Of a DNA stretch of 11,066 nt, positions 6,641 through 11,066 are shown piece by piece. Source of the DNA: an uncultured Collinsella sp. (GTDB taxonomy: Bacteria > Actinomycetota > Coriobacteriia > Coriobacteriales > Coriobacteriaceae); assembly GCA_902469555.1 (NCBI GenBank), contig CABRDB010000010.1, positions 1-11,066 of the forward strand, given 5' to 3'. Position 1 is the first letter of the stretch; each line of letters opens with the position of its first letter. A program made the translations under genes and the position numbers. Below the pieces are notes generated by a model that was not told where the DNA came from, did not search any database, and saw only the letters and a list, made by a program, of their open reading frames with translations.

Positions 6641-6693
6641 CGTCTGTGGGCTGGGCTATGCTACCTTGACTATCTATATGACTTAAACGCAGC

Positions 6694-6700
6694 AAAGGAG
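6694..6700 (+). promoter_or_regulatory. Shine-Dalgarno-like AAAGGAG at unusual distance
   Basis: AAAGGAG ends 16 bases before the ATG at 6717, too far for normal use. The nearer purine stretch GAGAGA (6705-6710) is better placed but weaker. No in-frame start codon exists between them, so 6717 remains the start. Confidence 0.4.
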
Positions 6701-6716
6701 CACCGAGAGAGCGAGT

Positions 6717-8714
6717 ATGGCAAAAAACACCGCAAACTATGGTAACGACAGTATCCGCCAGCTCAAGGACGAGGAGCGCGTACGCCTGCGCCCCGCCGTC
6801 ATCTTTGGCTCGGACGGACTCGACGGCTGCGCGCATGCCGCCTTCGAGATCCTGTCCAACGCCGTTGACGAGGCGCGCCAGGGCTACGGCAAGCTCATCA
6901 CCCTTACCGCCTTTCGCGATGGCTCCATTCAGGTAGAGGACAACGGCCGCGGCTGCCCGCTCGACTGGAACCCCTCCGAGAAGCGCTTTAACTGGGAGCT
7001 CGTCTTTTGCGAGCTCTACGCAGGTGGCAAATACAACAACAACCAGGGCGGCGACTACGACTTCTCGCTCGGTACCAACGGCCTGGGCTCCTGCGCGACT
7101 CAGTACGCCTCTGAATACATGGACGTTACCGTCTGGCGTGACGGTAACAAGTACTCCCTGCACTTTAAGAAGGGCAAAGTCGTCGGTGCCAAAAAGAAGG
7201 CACTCGAGATTGAGCCCAGCGACGAGAACCGCACCGGCACCACCATCAAGTGGCGCCCCGATCTTGAGGTCTTTACCTCGATCAGCATTCCCCACGACTG
7301 GTATCGCGAGACCATGCGCCGCCAGGCCGTGGTCAACGCCAACGTGACCTTCCGCCTGCGTATCGAGGGCGACGATGGCGAGTTTTCCGAAGAGGATTTT
7401 TGCTATCCAAAGGGCATCGAGGACTACGTGCTCGAGAAGGTCGGTACCGACTACCTCACCGAGCCCTTCTTTATCGAGGCCGACCGTCGCGGTCGCGATC
7501 GCGAGGACCTGCCCGACTACAACGTGAAGATTACCGCGTGCATGTGCTTCTCGCGCACCTTCATGATGCAGGAGTACTACCACAACTCATCGTTGCTCGA
7601 GAACGGCGGTTCGCCCGAGAAGGCCGCCCGCAGCGCTCTGACCAGTGCCATCGATGCTTACATTAAGCAACAGGGCAAGTACAACAAAAACGAGAGCGGC
7701 ATTAAGTGGCAGGATGTCCAGGACTGTCTGGTGCTGGTGACCAACTGCTTCTCCACCCAGACGTCCTATGAAAACCAGACTAAGAAGGCCATCAACAACC
7801 GCTTTATCCAGCAGGCTATGACGGTCTTCTTTAAGGAGCGCCTCTCGACTTACCTGATCGAGAACAAAGACGCCGCCAACAAGATCATGGAGCAGGTGCT
7901 CATCAACAAGCGCTCGCGCGAGAACGCCGAGAAGACGCGTCAGAGCATCAAGACCAACCTGCAGCAGAAGACCGACATGGCCAACCGCGTGCAGAAGTTC
8001 ATCGACTGCCGCTCCAAAGATAAGAACCGTCGCGAGATCTACATCGTAGAGGGCGACTCGGCAGCAGGCGCCATCCGCACCTCGCGCGATGCCGAGTTCC
8101 AGGGCGTTATGCCCGTCCGCGGCAAGATCCTCAACTGCCTAAAGGAGGACTACCCGCGCATCTTTAAGTCCGACATCATCATGGACCTTATGCGCGTGCT
8201 GGGCTGCGGCGTGGAGATCAAGGACAAGCGCATCAAGAACCTTGGTGCCTTTGACCTGGACAACCTCAACTGGAACAAGGTCATCATCTGTACGGACGCC
8301 GACGTCGACGGCTATCACATCCGCACGCTCGTGCTCACCATGCTCTACCGCCTGGTGCCCACGCTTATCGACGAAGGCTATGTGTATATCGCCGAATCGC
8401 CGCTCTACGAGATCAACTGCAAAGAAAAGACCTACTTTGCCTACACCGAGCTCGAGAAAAACGGCATCCTCAAGGAAATCGGCGACCAGAAGTGCTCTAT
8501 CAACCGCTCCAAGGGTCTTGGTGAGAACGACCCGGACATGATGTGGCTCACCACTATGAATCCCGAGACGCGCCGCCTGATCAAGGTGGAGCCCGAGGAC
8601 GTCACCAAGATGGAAACCATGTTCAACCTGTTGCTGGGCAACGACGAGGCGGGCCGCAAGCGCCATATCTCCGAGCACGGCAAGGAATACCTGGACCAGC
8701 TGGACCTGCAATAG
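6717..8714 (+). CDS. parE: Type IIA DNA topoisomerase B subunit (ParE/GyrB-like ATPase)
   Basis: A 665-residue ATPase subunit that drives strand passage with the A subunit encoded next. The GHKL ATP site is clear: EILSNAVDEA with Glu44 and Asn48, VEDNGRG with Asp75, and a glycine loop LGTNGLGSC at 118-126. The transducer carries the QTK loop at 354-356. The TOPRIM domain has EGDSA at 445-449, MPVRGKILN at 465-473 and DADVDG at 527-532, the Mg-binding acidic set. The C-terminal RSKGLGE motif is at 598-604. Length fits ParE and GyrB forms without the proteobacterial insertion. The glycine loop reads GTNGLG instead of the usual GGLHGVG, and the N-terminus reads RLRPAVIFGSDG instead of RPGMYIGS, marking a divergent branch that I recall from Clostridia and Coriobacteriia. 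I prefer parE because the partner lacks a GyrA box. A second gyrase is the alternative. The probable operon has an upstream LexA-type box. Confidence 0.9.
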   Translation: MAKNTANYGNDSIRQLKDEERVRLRPAVIFGSDGLDGCAHAAFEILSNAVDEARQGYGKLITLTAFRDGSIQVEDNGRGCPLDWNPSEKRFNWELVFCELYAGGKYNNNQGGDYDFSLGTNGLGSCATQYASEYMDVTVWRDGNKYSLHFKKGKVVGAKKKALEIEPSDENRTGTTIKWRPDLEVFTSISIPHDWYRETMRRQAVVNANVTFRLRIEGDDGEFSEEDFCYPKGIEDYVLEKVGTDYLTEPFFIEADRRGRDREDLPDYNVKITACMCFSRTFMMQEYYHNSSLLENGGSPEKAARSALTSAIDAYIKQQGKYNKNESGIKWQDVQDCLVLVTNCFSTQTSYENQTKKAINNRFIQQAMTVFFKERLSTYLIENKDAANKIMEQVLINKRSRENAEKTRQSIKTNLQQKTDMANRVQKFIDCRSKDKNRREIYIVEGDSAAGAIRTSRDAEFQGVMPVRGKILNCLKEDYPRIFKSDIIMDLMRVLGCGVEIKDKRIKNLGAFDLDNLNWNKVIICTDADVDGYHIRTLVLTMLYRLVPTLIDEGYVYIAESPLYEINCKEKTYFAYTELEKNGILKEIGDQKCSINRSKGLGENDPDMMWLTTMNPETRRLIKVEPEDVTKMETMFNLLLGNDEAGRKRHISEHGKEYLDQLDLQ

Positions 8715-8759
8715 CAGCAAATCGATAACGACGGCCCATAAGAAGTTCAAGAGGAAATC

Positions 8760-11000
8760 GTGGCAAAGAAGAAGACGAAGAACCAGCCAAAGAAAAAGCA
8801 GGTCAACGCCGAGAACGTCATCGGCCTGCACTCCGAGGTCACCGACCAGCCGATCACGCAGACGCTCGAGGTCAACTATATGCCCTACGCCATGAGCGTC
8901 AACGTCTCGCGCGCATTCCCCGAGATTGATGGCTTTAAGCCCTCGCATCGCAAGCTGCTCTACACCATGTACAAGATGGGTCTGCTCAAGGGCGAGCGCC
9001 AGAAGAGCGCCAACATCGTGGGCCAGACCATGAAGCTCAACCCGCACGGCGACGCCGCGATCTACGAAACGATGGTGCGCCTGGCGACGGGCAACGAAGC
9101 GCTGCTTGCCCCCTTCGTGGAGTCGAAGGGCAACTTTGGCAAGTACTATTCGGGCGACCTGAGCTACGCCGCCTCGCGTTACACCGAGGCCAAGCTCTCC
9201 CCCATCAGCGCCGAGATCTTCAAGGACATCGACAAGGACCCCGTCGACTTCGTCGACAGCTACGACGGCGCCATGAAGGAGCCGCGCCTGCTGCCCACCA
9301 CGTTCCCCAACATCCTTGTCTCGGCCAATAAGGGCATCGGCGTCGCTATGGCGTCCGATATCTGCGGCTTCAACCTCAACGAGGTCTGCACCGCCACGAT
9401 GCACTACCTGCAGGATCCCGACTGCGACCTGCTCGAGTACATGCCCATGCCCGACTTCTCGACCGGCGGCGAGATTATCTACCGCCGCGAGGAGATGGAG
9501 AAGATCGTCGAGACCGGCCTGGGCAGCTTCCAGATTCGCTCCCGCTGGCGCTGGATTCCCGAAGAGCGCATCATCGAGGTCTACGAGATCCCCTACACCA
9601 CCAAGACCGATGTCATCATCGAGCGCATCGTCAAGCTCTCCAAGGAGGGCAAGGTCAAGGAGATCGCCGACATCCGCGACGAGACCGACCTTTCGGGTCT
9701 GCGTATCGCCATCGACCTTAAGCGCGGTGTCGACCCCGACAAGCTCATGGCCAAGCTCTATCGCTCGACCACGCTGCAGGATTCGTTCTCGTGCAACTTC
9801 AACGTGCTCGTCGACGGCTATCCCCGTGTTATGGGCGTGCGCCAGATCCTGCGCGAGTGGGTCAAGTGGCGTATTGAGTCCACGCGTCGCCGCATTAACT
9901 TTGACCTGGGCAAAAAGTCCGAGCGCCTGCACCTGCTGCACGGCCTTGAGGCGATCCTGCTCGACATCGACAAGGCGATCGCCATCATCCGCGGCACCAA
10001 ACTCGAGGCCGAGGTCGTGCCCAACCTTATGAAGGGTTTCGACATCGACGAGACCCAGGCCGAGTTTGTCGCCGAGCTCAAGCTCCGCAACATCAACGAG
10101 GAGTACATCCTCAACCGCACCAAGGACATCGCTAAGCTCGAGGGTGAGATCGCCGAACTCGAGGAGACCCTCTCGAGCGAGGACAACATCAAGAAGGTCA
10201 TCAGCGACGAGCTGGCCGCGGTTAACAAGAAGTACGTGATGCCGCGCCGCACGGGCAGGATCGAGCCCCATGAGGTTATCGAGGTAAGCTTGGAGCCCGA
10301 GGTCGAGGAGTACCCGGTTACCATCATGCTTTCGCGCGATGGCTACCTCAAGAAGATGACGGACCGCGTGCTCAAGAAGGCGACCACGCTCAAGTACAAG
10401 GACGGCGACAAACCCTTTATCGAGTTCCCGTCCTCCAACACGCACGAGCTGCTGGTCTTTACCAACAAGAGCCAGGTGTACAAGTGCAAGGTCGCGGCGT
10501 TTGAGGATACCAAGTCGGCCCAGCTGGGCTCGTACCTTCCGACCGATCTCGAGATGGAACCCGACGAGAGCGTCATCTGGGTCATCGACCCCGAGGACTA
10601 CAAGGCCGACGTGCTGTTCGTCTTTGAGAACGGCCGCGTGGTGCGTGTCGCGCTTTCTGGATACGTTACCAAGACCAACCGCAAGCGCCTTAAGAACGCC
10701 ATCTACGGCGGCAGCAAGCTGCTGTATGCGCAGGTGCTCAAGGAGGACCGCGACCTCGCGCTGGTCTCGAGCGACTACCGCCTGATGAACTTCAACACGT
10801 CGCTGCTCAAGACCAAGACGACCACCAACACGCAGGGCGTCCAGGCCTTTACGGCCAAGAAGGGCCGCTCGGTCACCACCGTCGGCACGACCGAGGAGAT
10901 CCTCGGCGCCGGCGTCTCGGCCGAAAAGTTCACCGCGCAGAGCCTCCCCTCTGCCGGTGCCCTCATGAAGGAAAACGACATGCCGAGTCTGTTTGACTAA
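8760..11000 (+). CDS. parC: Type IIA DNA topoisomerase A subunit (ParC/GyrA-like, DNA-cleaving)
   Basis: A 746-residue breakage-reunion subunit. Translation starts at a GTG (8760) preceded by AAGAGGAA, 45 bases after the B-subunit stop. A Lys-rich leader (1-14) precedes the catalytic core: MPYAMSVNVSRAFPEIDG at 41-58, PHGDAAIYET at 95-104, and the active-site Arg140-Tyr141 in SRYTEAKL, which forms the 5'-phosphotyrosine link. The DNA-intercalating Ile is at about 193 (KGIGVAM). A coiled-coil segment (about 450-490, LEGEIAELEETL) ends the core. From about 515 the C-terminal domain shows GyrA/ParC-type repeats (SRDGYLKKM, TNKSQVYKC, ENGRVVRV, SSDYRLMNF). I see no GyrA box (Q-x-R-G-G-x-G), so it probably decatenates rather than wraps and negatively supercoils DNA, hence parC. 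Oddities: Ala99 at the quinolone-resistance Ser position, Asn94 for the first His of HPHGD, and CGFN where most enzymes have PPHN. Confidence 0.9.
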   Translation: MAKKKTKNQPKKKQVNAENVIGLHSEVTDQPITQTLEVNYMPYAMSVNVSRAFPEIDGFKPSHRKLLYTMYKMGLLKGERQKSANIVGQTMKLNPHGDAAIYETMVRLATGNEALLAPFVESKGNFGKYYSGDLSYAASRYTEAKLSPISAEIFKDIDKDPVDFVDSYDGAMKEPRLLPTTFPNILVSANKGIGVAMASDICGFNLNEVCTATMHYLQDPDCDLLEYMPMPDFSTGGEIIYRREEMEKIVETGLGSFQIRSRWRWIPEERIIEVYEIPYTTKTDVIIERIVKLSKEGKVKEIADIRDETDLSGLRIAIDLKRGVDPDKLMAKLYRSTTLQDSFSCNFNVLVDGYPRVMGVRQILREWVKWRIESTRRRINFDLGKKSERLHLLHGLEAILLDIDKAIAIIRGTKLEAEVVPNLMKGFDIDETQAEFVAELKLRNINEEYILNRTKDIAKLEGEIAELEETLSSEDNIKKVISDELAAVNKKYVMPRRTGRIEPHEVIEVSLEPEVEEYPVTIMLSRDGYLKKMTDRVLKKATTLKYKDGDKPFIEFPSSNTHELLVFTNKSQVYKCKVAAFEDTKSAQLGSYLPTDLEMEPDESVIWVIDPEDYKADVLFVFENGRVVRVALSGYVTKTNRKRLKNAIYGGSKLLYAQVLKEDRDLALVSSDYRLMNFNTSLLKTKTTTNTQGVQAFTAKKGRSVTTVGTTEEILGAGVSAEKFTAQSLPSAGALMKENDMPSLFD

Positions 11001-11066
11001 AACAACGGTGGCCAAACCGTCATGGGTTTACAAAGCAGCGGGGCCCGGAGCGCAGCAACATCGCGC

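Larger units (their letters stand above)
6326..6716. other. 391-base intergenic region, structured
   Basis: Between the surface-protein stop and the topoisomerase start lie, in order: a short GCCG/CGGC hairpin (6350-6360), a strong 36-base hairpin (6374-6409), a possible 38-codon minus-strand ORF (6415-6531), a second hairpin with a palindromic core (6547-6585), a TCGAAC-N4-GTTCGA box (6603-6618) and the topoisomerase leader (6619-6716). The plus-strand frame open across 6428-6745 is not credible as a gene: it has no ribosome binding site and runs into the topoisomerase gene in another frame. Confidence 0.6.

Noticed and set aside
6428..6745. 105-codon plus-strand frame in the intergenic region
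   Set aside because: Ser/Arg-rich, no ribosome binding site, crosses both the palindrome and the LexA-type box and ends inside the topoisomerase gene in another frame.
8139..11015. 958-codon open frame on the minus strand opposite the topoisomerase genes
   Set aside because: A Val/Leu/Asp/His-rich shadow of high-G+C coding sequence. The plus-strand frames carry unmistakable topoisomerase motifs throughout.
11012..11031. AAACC/GGTTT mini-hairpin after the A-subunit stop
   Set aside because: Only a 5-bp stem with no T-tract; too weak to call a terminator. The window ends shortly after.
1..11066. CRISPR arrays, tRNA/rRNA genes, insertion sequences, phage or defence genes
   Set aside because: I saw no regularly spaced repeats, no tRNA-like cloverleaf, no transposase motifs and no terminal inverted repeats on either strand.

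Overview
The window is G+C-rich DNA, probably from a Coriobacteriia actinobacterium (Collinsella-like gut anaerobe). This rests on gene types and style, not on a marker gene: a TPR-like LuxR-type regulator beside a very large Tat-exported, LPxTG-like anchored surface protein; a PadR/DUF1700 pair; and a divergent ParE/ParC-type topoisomerase pair of a kind I recall from Clostridia and Coriobacteriia. The genus is an inference.

Layout. Positions 1-456 (minus strand) hold a PadR repressor gene that overlaps the start of a DUF1700-type gene running off the left edge. A candidate PadR promoter/operator with short repeats lies just upstream (475-507). After an AT-richer spacer, 797-1801 (+) encodes a LuxR-family regulator with a helical N-terminal region and a C-terminal GerE-type helix-turn-helix. 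It is followed by 1958-6325 (+), a 1455-residue protein with a twin-arginine-like signal, a transthyretin/carboxypeptidase-regulatory-like domain, a novel central region, a propeller-like region, an Ig/CARDB-like domain, a Gly/Ser linker and an LAGTGD sorting signal. The regulator probably controls this neighbour, but nothing in the window proves it.

Positions 6326-6716 are a 391-base gap rich in structure: a 16-bp-stem hairpin (6374-6409), a possible 38-residue minus-strand ORF ending five bases from it, a second hairpin whose core is a 21-bp perfect palindrome (6556-6576), and a perfect TCGAAC-N4-GTTCGA motif (6603-6618), the actinobacterial LexA/SOS box. The SOS box lies about 100 bases before the topoisomerase operon.

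Positions 6717-8714 and 8760-11000 encode the B (ATPase/TOPRIM) and A (DNA-cleaving) subunits of a type IIA topoisomerase, co-oriented and 45 bases apart. All catalytic motifs are present. The A subunit lacks a recognisable GyrA box, so a topoisomerase IV-like decatenase is the best reading. It carries Ala at the quinolone-determining Ser position and Asn-Pro-His in place of His-Pro-His. The strongest leads are the LexA-box/topoisomerase link, the divergent topoisomerase, the Tat-plus-sortase surface protein, and the unexplained palindrome and small ORF between the two halves of the window.
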